A stretch of 64,000 nucleotides of DNA, from NCBI RefSeq assembly GCF_004341235.1, contig NZ_SLUP01000001.1, positions 248,001-312,000 of the forward strand, read 5' to 3'. Of this stretch, positions 8,835 through 17,651 are shown piece by piece. The first letter of the stretch is position 1; each line of letters starts with the position of its first letter. The translations under genes and the position numbers were made by a program. The DNA comes from Mariniflexile fucanivorans (GTDB lineage: Bacteria > Bacteroidota > Bacteroidia > Flavobacteriales > Flavobacteriaceae). Below the pieces are notes generated by a model. It was not told the origin of the DNA and made no database searches. It saw only the letters and a list, made by a program, of their open reading frames with translations.

Positions 8835-9380
8835 ATGAAGCAAATTTACATGGTATTCTGCATCGTTTTTTCTGTCTCATCCACATCATTTTCACAAATA
8901 AAAAAAGAAAAAACACATGGTATTTTTTATAAAATTTCGCTAGCTACTACATTAACTATTAATGAAGATTATGTTGCCTTTGATGATGAAGATTCAAGTA
9001 TCCTAATTGAACCAAGCGCCTTTTTTATAAACAATACTATTGGATATAAGTTGGACCAGCGTACCATGGTTGGGTTAAATTTCGAATACAATTGGCACTC
9101 GGAACAAGGCCTTCATTTTTTTCCTACTTACTTAAACCTTCAGCATAACATTTTATTTGATGATACTAGCTTATTTGTTCGTGGTGGCTACGGAACACTT
9201 TTAGGGATGGGAAAATCGTTTGAAAAAGGAAATATGTATAAATTAGGATTAGGTATTGAAGCCGTTGATGTGAACAATGCGTTTCTAATTGGGCTTGATT
9301 TCACCAGAAAACGTTTTGGTTATAAAAACCTTGAAGGCTTATCGAGTGTATCTATTTTCTTAGAATTCATGTTATTTTAA
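8835..9380 (+). CDS. Predicted outer-membrane beta-barrel protein
   Basis: A 181-residue protein with a signal peptide (MKQIYMVFCIVFSVSSTSFSQ, cleavage probably after about residue 20) followed by alternating short amphipathic strands such as GYKLDQRTMVGLNFEYNW and a final EFMLF ending in Phe, as in outer-membrane barrels. It resembles small porin-like Bacteroidota proteins of unknown function. It starts 34 bp after truB and may be in the same transcript. Confidence 0.6.
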   Translation: MKQIYMVFCIVFSVSSTSFSQIKKEKTHGIFYKISLATTLTINEDYVAFDDEDSSILIEPSAFFINNTIGYKLDQRTMVGLNFEYNWHSEQGLHFFPTYLNLQHNILFDDTSLFVRGGYGTLLGMGKSFEKGNMYKLGLGIEAVDVNNAFLIGLDFTRKRFGYKNLEGLSSVSIFLEFMLF

Positions 9381-9434
9381 ACTTTTTGCGTTAATTTGCC
9401 GTATATAGTTATGTAATTAAATAAATTAAATTAC

Positions 9435-10157
9435 TTGCGCCTAACAAATCAACATAAATCCCTACTTCTTACCTTCCTAATTTCAGGAACGGTTGTACTG
9501 TCTGTTTTCAATTTAAGCATTAAAAACCACGACGAAGCCATTGCTGAAAGCTATTACGAGTTAGTGCCCGAAAAAGAACTTACCGAAGAAGATAAGAAAA
9601 TAATGGAGGCTTTAGAAAAATTAAACAATAGCAAAGCCGAAACCAACAGTGCTTTTAACGAAACCGACAGAAGCAAACACTTTGCCCAGGCATACAAACA
9701 AATTGCACCACCAGAGGATTATGTACCACAATCGAGTGAAGAAAACGATGGTGAAGGTGATGAATCTAACAGTTTAGGTGAAAACAAACCAATAAAACCC
9801 GCTGTAAACAAAGAAGAGTTATCGTCTTACAGCAAAGTAAACGATTTATTGAAACAGCAAAAAAACACAGGTGTTAACACGAAGAGTACGGTTAGTTTTT
9901 CGCTGGTAGATAGAAATAAAGTTTTCATCCCCATACCTGTATATTTGTGCGAAGTAGATGGAAAAATAGTAATTAACATTACGGTTAATGCCAATGGCAA
10001 TGTTACAGATGCCTATTTTAATAATTCATCTTCTACTAAAAACGACTGTTTGGTTCAACATGCCTTAGAGTATGCTAAAAGTTCACGTTTTAGTGCAGAT
10101 GCCTCAAAAAAATCACAATTAGGATCTATTACCTTTAGCTTTATTGGCAAAAATTAG
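9435..10157 (+). CDS. TonB-like periplasmic protein anchored by one membrane helix
   Basis: A 240-residue protein with one N-terminal membrane segment (about 9-26), an acidic, poorly conserved middle (about 30-160), and a C-terminal domain (about 165-240). Its pattern, EVDGKIVINITVNANGNVTDAYF then HALEYAKSSRFSADASKKSQLGSITFSF, resembles TonB C-terminal folds. It could energise an outer-membrane receptor or be a non-canonical TonB relative. No Pro-rich linker is seen. Start TTG at 9435; no upstream ATG fits. The last 17 bp overlap the convergent thioredoxin-like gene. Confidence 0.6.
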   Translation: MRLTNQHKSLLLTFLISGTVVLSVFNLSIKNHDEAIAESYYELVPEKELTEEDKKIMEALEKLNNSKAETNSAFNETDRSKHFAQAYKQIAPPEDYVPQSSEENDGEGDESNSLGENKPIKPAVNKEELSSYSKVNDLLKQQKNTGVNTKSTVSFSLVDRNKVFIPIPVYLCEVDGKIVINITVNANGNVTDAYFNNSSSTKNDCLVQHALEYAKSSRFSADASKKSQLGSITFSFIGKN

Positions 10158-10758
10158 ATTGTAATTCGTAAAGCATATCGGTGACATCATCAATAATATT
10201 TTGTCCTTTGTTATTGTTGTACCAATGTTGTAAATCTTCTTTAAAATCGGGTGTTAAAACTCCGTACTTTGCTTTGTAACGATTTACAAGACTTGTTGCT
10301 TCACTTGGTCTTGGTCCATATGTATTTACAACATTTCCAGTTTCGTTCTCAACCATAATTAATTTAGGTACCGAAAGGCTTCCATTGGTTAAAAATGCAT
10401 CCATGAGCTCTAAATTCTCGTCCCGCAACACAATTTTTAAATCAATATAGCTGTTTAATTCCGCAATCTTATTTAAAACAGGCAATACATGCGCAGCATC
10501 ACCGCACCAACTTTCTGTAATAACCAACCAAGTGACTTTGGTTTCAAATTCGTTAATTTTTTTTTGTGCTGCATCTGAGACTTTCAAGGTTTTATCCCAA
10601 CGGTTCATACGCTTATCATTTAGCTTGGTGAAAGTTGCTAAATCCTCAGTTTTTTCGTTTCCTGTAGTAGAATTTTGTTCAGATAATTGCTTAACCAATG
10701 TTCTATAAGCTAGGTAAGTCATTCCGTTTTTTAAACTTTTGGATACTATTGATTTCAT
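10141..10758 (-). CDS. Thioredoxin-fold protein lacking the second CXXC cysteine
   Basis: A 205-residue thioredoxin-family protein (Thioredoxin_9-like). The active-site region reads VITESWCGDAAHVLPVLNKIAE (about 93-114), so only the first cysteine of the usual CXXC is kept (C-G-D-A). The cis-Pro region SVPKLIMV follows at about 139-146. It has no signal peptide, so it is probably cytoplasmic. A single cysteine argues against ordinary disulfide exchange; a monothiol or binding role is possible but not shown. Confidence 0.8.
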   Translation of the reverse strand: MKSIVSKSLKNGMTYLAYRTLVKQLSEQNSTTGNEKTEDLATFTKLNDKRMNRWDKTLKVSDAAQKKINEFETKVTWLVITESWCGDAAHVLPVLNKIAELNSYIDLKIVLRDENLELMDAFLTNGSLSVPKLIMVENETGNVVNTYGPRPSEATSLVNRYKAKYGVLTPDFKEDLQHWYNNNKGQNIIDDVTDMLYELQSNFCQ

Positions 10759-10860
10759 GCCGGTTGCTTTAAAAAGAATTGAAACAAAATTAATGGCTAG
10801 TTACTTTATATTAGATGATAATTGTCATACTTTTACTCTAAACCTTACAAATAAAGCATA

Positions 10861-11427
10861 ATGCAAAAAAAACATAGATGTGGTTGGTGCGTTGGAGACG
10901 CTTTGTATGAAGCCTATCATGACCAAGAATGGGGCGTTCCAGTTTATGATGATGCCACCATTTTTGAATTTTTAATTTTAGAAACTTTTCAAGCAGGTTT
11001 AAGTTGGATTACCGTTTTGCGTAAACGCGAAAATTTTAGAGCCGCTTTTGATGCTTTTGATTATAAGAAAATAGCCCATTACAACCAAGATAAAATAGAT
11101 GCGCTTATACAAGATGCTGGTATTATTCGCAACAAACTTAAAATTAATGCTACGGTTACCAACGCCCAATTATTCATGAAAATTCAAGAAGAATTTGGAA
11201 GTTTCAGCAACTATATTTGGAGTTTTGTTGATGGAAAACCTATAAAAAACAATGTTAAAAACTACAAAGAAGCACCGCCAACAACTGCTATTAGCGACGC
11301 TTTAAGTAAAGACTTAAAAAAGCGTGGTTTTAAATTTGTGGGTAGCACTGTTATGTATGCGCATATGCAAGCTACGGGCATGGTGAATGACCATGAGGTT
11401 GCGTGTTTTAGGTATGGGGAGGTTTGA
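10861..11427 (+). CDS. tag: DNA-3-methyladenine glycosylase I
   Basis: A 188-residue base-excision repair glycosylase that removes 3-methyladenine from DNA. The start RCGWC (residues 6-10) gives the first zinc ligand. The HDQEWGVPVYDD and FQAGLSWITVLRKRENFR segments are hallmark TAG sequence, and the C-terminal MNDHEVACFRY-like region supplies His and Cys zinc ligands. It is a single gene facing away from the thioredoxin-like gene. Confidence 0.96.
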   Translation: MQKKHRCGWCVGDALYEAYHDQEWGVPVYDDATIFEFLILETFQAGLSWITVLRKRENFRAAFDAFDYKKIAHYNQDKIDALIQDAGIIRNKLKINATVTNAQLFMKIQEEFGSFSNYIWSFVDGKPIKNNVKNYKEAPPTTAISDALSKDLKKRGFKFVGSTVMYAHMQATGMVNDHEVACFRYGEV

Positions 11428-11454
11428 AAGAGATGAATACTATAATTTTCTTAA

Positions 11455-12210
11455 TCACTTTTTCTTCAAAAAATAAATATTTTTAGAAATACTGCTCGAT
11501 TCAGTAAACCTGATAATTTTAAATACAAACTTCTCTAAAGCACCTTTACACAATATTTGTTCTGATAAAGCAGCTATTTTTCCGTCTCGTAATAAAATAA
11601 CGTGTTCTTGGTTTATTATTTCTGTTTCCAAAACCAATTCGTTTGCAAATTTCCAAGCACCATCTCTAGCTAAACCCATGCTAAAGTTTATTACAAAATT
11701 ATCGACCTTCTTCACCCGTTCTAAAACCCAAACTAAGGGACGCCACACTAAGGATAAGTCGCTCTTAATCTCATCAACCAACGACGCCAGCAACTCGTTA
11801 ATCTTATTGAAATCCGACTCCAAATTATGCATTTCCAAAGGATTTGATACTTGGGTCGCGGCAATTCCTAAATCTAAATTTATGTGCGCATTCATACCAA
11901 GTATTAAATGTTGAAGCACTATTAAATTGTTGTTTTCGGCTAAATTGAAAGCAACTTCCCAAGATTTTGTATTTGTTTTACCTTCTTTATAATTTGAATA
12001 TGCCAATAAAAATCGGTTTGCAAAAATGACGTCCAATTGTTCCATGCGTACATCGTCATCAAAATAATTTTGATACAATTTATCCTTTACTGCGATGGTT
12101 ACTTTTTGATATAAAGCAGCAAAATACCCTAAAGTGCTTTCTTCTTTTATTGATGTTTGGATGATGTCTTCCAAAAACATTATAACTTCGTCAATTGTTT
12201 TTGCCTCCAT
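11455..12210 (-). CDS. DUF5995 family protein
   Basis: A 251-residue soluble protein matching DUF5995: MxxFLEDII start, YFAALYQKVTIAVKD (about 28-42), the conserved LQHLILGMNAHINLDLGIA (about 98-116) and WRPLVWVLERVKKVD (about 157-171). The function is unknown; the conserved NAHINLDL stretch looks like an active or binding site. It lies 23 bp downstream of aat on the same strand and is probably co-transcribed. Confidence 0.75.
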   Translation of the reverse strand: MEAKTIDEVIMFLEDIIQTSIKEESTLGYFAALYQKVTIAVKDKLYQNYFDDDVRMEQLDVIFANRFLLAYSNYKEGKTNTKSWEVAFNLAENNNLIVLQHLILGMNAHINLDLGIAATQVSNPLEMHNLESDFNKINELLASLVDEIKSDLSLVWRPLVWVLERVKKVDNFVINFSMGLARDGAWKFANELVLETEIINQEHVILLRDGKIAALSEQILCKGALEKFVFKIIRFTESSSISKNIYFLKKK

Positions 12211-12233
12211 AATTTAAAATTGATTACGCTGCA

Positions 12234-12866
12234 TTAAGGTACATTTAAATATTCAATAAAAGTATGTCTAGGAATTTCCTCGGCACCCAAACTTTCCAAA
12301 TGATTGGTATAAACTTGGCAATCTATAAGCTTATAGTCTGTATTTTGAATAAATGTAATGAATGCTATTTTACTGGCATTACTTACTTTGGCAAACATAC
12401 TTTCTCCACAAAATACGCCGTTACCTAAATCTACCCCATAAAAACCACCAACCAATTCGTTATTTTCCCAAACCTCAACAGAGGTTGCAAAGCCTAAATT
12501 ATGAAGGTTTACATAAGCCTCAATCATTTTATTTGTTATCCAAGTATCTGCTTGACCCTCTCGCTTTATTTTAGAACATTCGGTAATAACTCCTTTAAAA
12601 TCTTTGTTTTTGGTTACCACATAATCCTTATTTCTTAATACCTGTTTCATGCTTTTTGAAATTTTCAACTTTTTTGGAAATAGTACAAAACGCGGATTTG
12701 GTGACCACCATAAAATAGGGTCACCTTCATTATACCAAGGAAAAATACCCTGTTTATATGCGTAAATTAAACGCTCGACAGATAAATCGCCACCAATTGC
12801 CAATAAACCATCTGAAGTAGCTTCGTTTACGTTTGGGAATTTTATGTTTTGAGTTAGGAATTGCAT
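12234..12866 (-). CDS. aat: Leucyl/phenylalanyl-tRNA-protein transferase
   Basis: A 210-residue enzyme that transfers Leu or Phe from its tRNA to N-terminal Lys/Arg of proteins, marking them for ClpAP(S) degradation. Hallmarks are FPNVNEATSDGLLAIGGDLS at the N-terminus, YKQGIFPWYNEGDPILWWSPNPR (about 37-59) and VYGVDLG/GESMFA-like sequence (FYGVDLGNGVFCGESMF, about 147-163). Length is slightly under the proteobacterial form. Confidence 0.95.
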   Translation of the reverse strand: MQFLTQNIKFPNVNEATSDGLLAIGGDLSVERLIYAYKQGIFPWYNEGDPILWWSPNPRFVLFPKKLKISKSMKQVLRNKDYVVTKNKDFKGVITECSKIKREGQADTWITNKMIEAYVNLHNLGFATSVEVWENNELVGGFYGVDLGNGVFCGESMFAKVSNASKIAFITFIQNTDYKLIDCQVYTNHLESLGAEEIPRHTFIEYLNVP

Positions 12867-12940
12867 TTAAAAATATTAATTATGCTTATAAGAAATGATA
12901 AATAGATTACTTCAGTCATGCTTCCTTCGCAAGACGTAAA

Positions 12941-12977
12941 AGTAAAAAACCTCAACGTTAAGTTAAACATTGAGGTT
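12941..12977 (-). terminator. Rho-independent terminator downstream of the DUF3127 gene
   Basis: A 12-bp stem (AACCTCAACGTT / AACATTGAGGTT, one G-U) is followed on the minus strand by TTTTTT. A CCCTTCAACTACGCTCAGGG repeat lies between it and the gene end (12991-13010). Confidence 0.75.
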
Positions 12978-13026
12978 GGTTTATATAAAACCCTTCAACT
13001 ACGCTCAGGGTGACAAAACGTTTTAA

Positions 13027-13404
13027 TTAAAACGGTAAATCGTCGTGATCGTCTTCGTTTAAATCGCCTGCAGGTTCAAAAGCATCTGCTGGTGCTACTG
13101 GCGGCACATTCCCACCGGCACTTGCTGCTTGTAATGCTTCAATTCTCCAACCTTGAATAGAATTGAAATACTTCGTTTCTCCTTGTGGGTTTACCCATTC
13201 TCTACCGCGTAAATTAATGCTTATTTTTACTTGTTGCCCTTCCTTGTAGCTATTAAGTAAATCACATTTATCTTGTACAAATTCCACCATAATGTGTTGT
13301 GGGTATTGCTCTTCAGTAGTTACTACAACTTCTCTTTTTCTAAACCCATTACCTCCAAAAGTTTGAGTTTCTCCTACCATTTTAATTCTTCCTTGAACTT
13401 CCAT
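13027..13404 (-). CDS. DUF3127 domain protein, OB-fold-like
   Basis: A 125-residue protein starting MEVQGRIKMVGETQTFG, with VEFVQDKCDLLNSYKEGQQVKISINLRGREW (about 41-71) and a C-terminal acidic tail ending DDLPF. DUF3127 proteins look like OB-fold nucleic-acid binders, and the DDLPF tail resembles the SSB tail (compare ssb at 34679, also ending DDLPF). A role with DNA repair/replication partners is inference. Confidence 0.85.
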   Translation of the reverse strand: MEVQGRIKMVGETQTFGGNGFRKREVVVTTEEQYPQHIMVEFVQDKCDLLNSYKEGQQVKISINLRGREWVNPQGETKYFNSIQGWRIEALQAASAGGNVPPVAPADAFEPAGDLNEDDHDDLPF

Positions 13405-13456
13405 TTAATCTATTTTTATACTTATTATTTACTTACTTCTCTTTAATATCTTTAAA

Positions 13457-14326
13457 TTAAGATAACAATATTTTCCAAGCACTCTCCACGTCACCAAAAC
13501 TTAAATAATTGCGTGCCAGTTTATGTTTTTGCCGGTGTGTCGCTATTTTTATATTAGGATAGCGTTCACTTAAATCCTTAATAAAAGCGCTAACATCGGC
13601 TTCTTTAGGCAAATTTTCAACATTGCCTAACATGCCCAAATCGTTTCCTGTTAATACCATGCTATTTTTAATAGCTTCTGGAAAATTATCAACCCCAATA
13701 CCTAACGCGGCTAATGGTTTTGGTATCTCAAAAAAACCTTTTTTCGCTCGTGTATAATAATTACCACCTGCTCTGGCTACCAAATCTAATTTTTTCTGGT
13801 TTATAGAACCGTCTTCATCAAGAACATCTTCGTCTATATGAAATTTTACTACTTCACAAATAATCAAACTTCCTGCACCACCTTCTGTTCCCAGCTCAAT
13901 AATATCGTTCACTTTACACTCCATTTGTATAGGTGATTCCGCAACACGAAATGGTTTCACAATATCAGACTTCAACATAGTGAAACCTGCTTTTTCAAAC
14001 TCATTAACCCCTTCGGGATATTCGGTGCTACTTAACGATGTTTGATAAACCATATCAAAACTCACCACATTTATAACAACCTCTTTTGTTGCCATAACGT
14101 TCTTAAGCGTGTGTTTAACCGTATTATCTTTTACACGACGTGATGGTGAAAAAACTAATATGGGCGGATTCGAACTAAACACATTAAAAAAACTAAATGG
14201 CGATACATTAGCACGTCCATCTGCATTAACAGTACTAGCAAAAGCGATAGGCCTTGGTGCTACAGTGCTTAACAAATAGCCATGTAATTCACTGGTTGAT
14301 AAGCTTTTTGGATCTATTGAAAGCAT
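13457..14326 (-). CDS. Flavin reductase-like (FMN-binding split barrel) protein
   Basis: A 289-residue member of the flavin reductase-like family. The N-terminal domain shows LLSTVAPRPIAFASTVNADGRANVSPFSFFNVFSSNPP-type sequence, typical of FMN-binding split-barrel proteins. A C-terminal extension (about 200-289) of about 90 residues ends with a helical segment. The reaction partner is unknown. It stands alone between convergent or divergent neighbours. Confidence 0.85.
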   Translation of the reverse strand: MLSIDPKSLSTSELHGYLLSTVAPRPIAFASTVNADGRANVSPFSFFNVFSSNPPILVFSPSRRVKDNTVKHTLKNVMATKEVVINVVSFDMVYQTSLSSTEYPEGVNEFEKAGFTMLKSDIVKPFRVAESPIQMECKVNDIIELGTEGGAGSLIICEVVKFHIDEDVLDEDGSINQKKLDLVARAGGNYYTRAKKGFFEIPKPLAALGIGVDNFPEAIKNSMVLTGNDLGMLGNVENLPKEADVSAFIKDLSERYPNIKIATHRQKHKLARNYLSFGDVESAWKILLS

Positions 14327-14446
14327 TAAGCATTTTTAATTTCAACAAAAGTAACTAAACTAAAGTACAACAAAAAACCATTTTACTAACAACTTGAACA
14401 ATAATATTAACAGATTTGCATTATATTACCAGTTATAAATTTTAGA

Positions 14447-15595
14447 ATGATTTTTACAAAATACAGCAACACCTTACGTTGGGTCATCATCATAGCATCG
14501 TTTGCTATTGTTTCACTTATTTTATGGAAAACTTATGAGTTTTTCCAGCATTTTAAAGAAGAAGAGCGTACTAAGATGGAAAATTGGTCGTTTGCACAAA
14601 CCGATTTAATAAATTCTGAAACCAACGCCAATTTAGATTTAACGCTTAAAATACTTAGCAGTAACAAAACCACCCCTATGCTTGTTATTAACGAAGATGG
14701 TAGTTTGAGTAGTTACAACAATATAAATGAGGAAAAAATTTCCGACTCTTTATACCTAAAAAAATTAATACTAAGGTTTAAAGAAGAAAACAGACCCATT
14801 CCTGTTAAATTAGATGATAGTATTGTTGGCACTATTTATTATGGAAATTCCGAATTATTAAACAAACTAAAATACTATCCGCTTGCTTTATTACTCATCG
14901 TTTTCTTATTTGGCGCGGTTATTTTCTTCTTTTACCGAAGCAATAAAAACGCCACCCAAAACAAGTTATGGTCTGGAATGGCGAAAGAAACAGCACACCA
15001 AATTGGTACGCCTTTATCTTCCTTAATTGGTTGGGCTGAAATTTTAAAATCTGAAAATACAAATCCAGAATATATTGTTGAAATTGAAAAAGATATTGAT
15101 AGGCTACAAACCATCACAGAACGTTTTAGTAAAATAGGATCTATCCCTACTTTAGAAGTAGCGGACATTGTTAAAGAAACTATCGATTCCTATGATTATT
15201 TAAAAGCACGCTCTTCAAACCTAATAGAATTTGATATTATTATTCCCGACGAAAAAATTTTAGTAAATTTAAACAAACAACTATACAGTTGGTGTATTGA
15301 AAATTTAGTAAAAAACGCTATTGATGCCATGAAGGGTCGCGGAAAACTTTCGGTAGAAATTTCTCAATTAGAAAACACCATTATGGTTATGGTAACCGAT
15401 ACAGGTAAAGGGATTTATAAAAAAGATTTTAATAAAATATTCGAACCTGGATTTACAACTAAAAAGCGTGGTTGGGGATTGGGCTTATCGCTTACCAAAC
15501 GTATTATAGAAGATTTTCATGATGGTAAAATAAAAGTTTTACAGTCTGAAAAAAATAAAGGCACCACCTTTCAAATTACACTTAAACGTGCATAA
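14447..15595 (+). CDS. Membrane-bound sensor histidine kinase
   Basis: A 382-residue kinase. Membrane helices at about 11-30 and 143-164 bracket an extracytoplasmic sensor region. The H-box AKETAHQIGTPLSSL holds the phosphorylated His near residue 186, followed by the N-box (NLVKNAIDAM), the G1 box (TDTGKGI) and G2 (KRGWGLGLSLTKRII). No response regulator lies beside it, so it is an orphan kinase or works with a regulator elsewhere. The next gene starts 10 bp downstream and is probably co-transcribed. Confidence 0.9.
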   Translation: MIFTKYSNTLRWVIIIASFAIVSLILWKTYEFFQHFKEEERTKMENWSFAQTDLINSETNANLDLTLKILSSNKTTPMLVINEDGSLSSYNNINEEKISDSLYLKKLILRFKEENRPIPVKLDDSIVGTIYYGNSELLNKLKYYPLALLLIVFLFGAVIFFFYRSNKNATQNKLWSGMAKETAHQIGTPLSSLIGWAEILKSENTNPEYIVEIEKDIDRLQTITERFSKIGSIPTLEVADIVKETIDSYDYLKARSSNLIEFDIIIPDEKILVNLNKQLYSWCIENLVKNAIDAMKGRGKLSVEISQLENTIMVMVTDTGKGIYKKDFNKIFEPGFTTKKRGWGLGLSLTKRIIEDFHDGKIKVLQSEKNKGTTFQITLKRA

Positions 15596-15605
15596 ACTAT
15601 AAATT

Positions 15606-15956
15606 ATGACCGAACATTTTGTATTTATAAAAAAAGTAGATTTGAATAATAATTGCCCCATTTGCTATAACAACGATGGGTTAGAATTAACCTGTAGCCA
15701 AAAAATTGTAGAAACCAATTTTTATAAAAAAGTTACTTCTGAAATAAAATACGATATGGCATGTGGTAACTGCAAAAGCACTATTTATCCTGTAAATTGG
15801 ACAGATGATATTGAACGTGTTTTTGAATATCACAAAAAAGCTTTTAAGCTGTTAAAGCCTTCTACGCACTTAAAAAGAGCCACTTGGTTAGCTATTCTTT
15901 CGGGCGTAATATTAGCTATTTGTATGGTGGCTGTTTTGGTTTATAGCCAATTATAG
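15606..15956 (+). CDS. Small zinc-ribbon-like membrane protein
   Basis: A 116-residue protein with two Cys pairs (CPIC near residue 18 and CGNC near 53), which could form a zinc ribbon, and one C-terminal membrane helix (about 93-114). It follows the histidine kinase by 10 bp, so it may be part of the same signalling unit. The last six bases overlap the convergent HIT gene. No family name recognised. Confidence 0.6.
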   Translation: MTEHFVFIKKVDLNNNCPICYNNDGLELTCSQKIVETNFYKKVTSEIKYDMACGNCKSTIYPVNWTDDIERVFEYHKKAFKLLKPSTHLKRATWLAILSGVILAICMVAVLVYSQL

Positions 15957-16340
15957 TTGCGCTTTAATGCTATTTGCTACTTCTTGAAATTCCTCTGGAG
16001 TTAGTTTAGTTTTTTGAATAAAACGCGCATCATCCATAGAATGTAAAGGAATTAAATGCACATGGGCATGTGGCACTTCCAAACCAATAACCGTAACACC
16101 TACACGTTTACATGGTATGGCTTTTTCAATAGCGATGGCAATACGTCTTGAAAACTGCATTAAACCCGTATAAGAAGCTTCATCTAAATCAAAAATTTTA
16201 TCAATTTCTTTTTTAGGAATACATAAAGTGTGTCCTTTCGCATTTGGGTTTACATCCAAAAAAGCAAAAAAATCGTCCGTTTCTGCAATTTTATAACAAG
16301 GAATTTCTCCGTTAACTATTTTAGTGAAAATTGAAGCCAT
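15951..16340 (-). CDS. HIT-family nucleotide hydrolase/transferase
   Basis: A 129-residue protein with the histidine triad VPHAHVHLIPL (H-x-H-x-H) near residues 95-105 and the FTKIVNGEIPCYKI start typical of Hint/HinT-like proteins that hydrolyse purine nucleoside phosphoramidates. It is downstream of greA on the same strand, an arrangement common in Bacteroidota, but a terminator-like hairpin (16374-16410) lies between them. Confidence 0.93.
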   Translation of the reverse strand: MASIFTKIVNGEIPCYKIAETDDFFAFLDVNPNAKGHTLCIPKKEIDKIFDLDEASYTGLMQFSRRIAIAIEKAIPCKRVGVTVIGLEVPHAHVHLIPLHSMDDARFIQKTKLTPEEFQEVANSIKAQL

Positions 16341-16373
16341 ATTGTTGAGAGTTCATGTGAATAATTGTAAATA

Positions 16374-16410
16374 TAAAAGATTCCTAATTAAATAAATCAG
16401 GAATCTTTTA
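16374..16410 (-). terminator. Hairpin between greA and the HIT gene
   Basis: AAAAGATTCCTAATT and AATCAGGAATCTTTT form a near-perfect stem of about 14 bp with a short loop. It follows the greA stop by about 75 nt on the minus strand and would end or attenuate greA transcription. The + strand side is also T-rich. Confidence 0.65.
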
Positions 16411-16485
16411 TATATTTTTTTTTGAAATTTATTTCAAACGAAATTGAAACAAGATTTAACAAGATTCTGTCTGCGTAGGAATGGA

Positions 16486-16959
16486 TTATCTTGAAATTTC
16501 TATAATATCAAATTTCATGACGCCATTTGGTACTTGTATTTCGGCAACATCGCCAACCGATTTTCCCAACAATCCTTTTCCAATAGGTGAATTCACCGAA
16601 ATTTTTCCTGAAGCCAAATCTGCTTCACCATCGGCAACCAATGTATAATTCATTACGATACCATTGGTTTGGTTTTTAATTTTCACTTTAGATAACACCA
16701 ATATTTTTGAATTATCTAACTGCGACTCGTCAATAATACGTGCGCCTGCCAAAGCATCTTCCAATTTAGCGATACGCATTTCCAACATGCCCTGTGCTTC
16801 TTTGGCGGCATCGTATTCGGCATTTTCACTTAAATCGCCTTTATCTCTTGCTTCTGCAATGGCTTTAGATGCTTTTACACGTTCCACATCTTTTAATTGC
16901 TTTAATTCGTCTCTTAATTTTTTTAACCCTTCTGGTGTATAGTACGATACTTTACTCAT
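16486..16959 (-). CDS. greA: Transcription elongation factor GreA
   Basis: A 157-residue factor that stimulates transcript cleavage by stalled RNA polymerase. The N-terminal coiled coil (about 10-75) contains ARDKGDLSENAEYDAAKEAQ with the acidic tip (D and E of DLSENAEY). The C-terminal FKBP-like domain contains PIGKGLLGKSVGD. Length is standard. The leader holds a terminator-like hairpin (17032-17056). Confidence 0.96.
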   Translation of the reverse strand: MSKVSYYTPEGLKKLRDELKQLKDVERVKASKAIAEARDKGDLSENAEYDAAKEAQGMLEMRIAKLEDALAGARIIDESQLDNSKILVLSKVKIKNQTNGIVMNYTLVADGEADLASGKISVNSPIGKGLLGKSVGDVAEIQVPNGVMKFDIIEISR

Positions 16960-17031
16960 AACTTCATCGTTTTATTAATAATAAAATGCTGAAAACCTAC
17001 TTCGACAATGCTCGGTAAAGGAGTTCAGCAT

Positions 17032-17056
17032 AAAAAAATCTCGTTTATCACGAGAT
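17032..17056 (-). terminator. Terminator-like hairpin in the greA 5' leader
   Basis: On the minus strand ATCTCGT-GATAA-ACGAGAT is followed directly by TTTTTT. A TACTTTTG promoter box (17071-17064) sits just upstream, so transcription would start almost at the hairpin. It is followed by a GCTGAACTCC...TTCAGC repeat stem and then greA (ATG at 16959), about 75 nt downstream of the hairpin. Confidence 0.6.
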
Positions 17057-17212
17057 CGAATAACAAAAGTACAAAATTTTAGTTACAAATTTATGAATTC
17101 TATAAAAAGTACTTGCCCTTTAACTTTAAATAATTATAAAAATGTTATGAGGAAATACACAAACAATTTAGCTGATTTTGCTTAATGTTGTAAATTGAAA
17201 ATTATTTAAAAA

Positions 17213-17647
17213 ATGCATATGAAATCATTGAAATATATTTTTTGTTTCACCTTTTTAGTTGCTTGTAGCGGAAATACTGAAAATGAAAACTGCAAATTTT
17301 TACTGGATATAAATGTTAATACGTCTATTAATTTAAGTCTTCCGCAGTATAGCCAACTCCAATTTGATACACAGTCTATTTACATTCCTAATTTTGGGAA
17401 TGGGGGTATTATTGTAACCAATGCAGTAACAAATTATTTGGCATGGGATGCTAGCGACCCTAACCATGCCCCTAGCAGTGGTTGCCATCTTGAAATATCT
17501 GGACTGGAAGCCACTTGTAGTTGTGGCGACGGAAATACCTATAGTTTAATTAACGGACAGCCTCTTAACGGCTCAACTTTGGTTTGTGGTTTAAAAAACT
17601 ATCGCATTGATAAATCAGGAAACAATCTTTTAATTTCAAATTACTAA
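17213..17647 (+). CDS. Lipoprotein with a degenerate Rieske-like domain
   Basis: A 144-residue lipoprotein. The lipobox FLVACSG puts the modified Cys near residue 19. The C-terminal half reads CHLEISGLEATCSCGDGNTY-like, then SLINGQPLNG and LKNYRIDKSGNNLLIS. Order and spacing resemble a Rieske fold (C-x-C-H-G-S-x-F then GxP), but the cluster-binding His residues are replaced (CSCGDG), so it should not hold a [2Fe-2S] cluster in the usual way. The first two codons (Met-His) precede a second Met, MKSLKYIFCF, which is an equally good start at 17219. Confidence 0.6.
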   Translation: MHMKSLKYIFCFTFLVACSGNTENENCKFLLDINVNTSINLSLPQYSQLQFDTQSIYIPNFGNGGIIVTNAVTNYLAWDASDPNHAPSSGCHLEISGLEATCSCGDGNTYSLINGQPLNGSTLVCGLKNYRIDKSGNNLLISNY

Positions 17648-17651
17648 AAAA

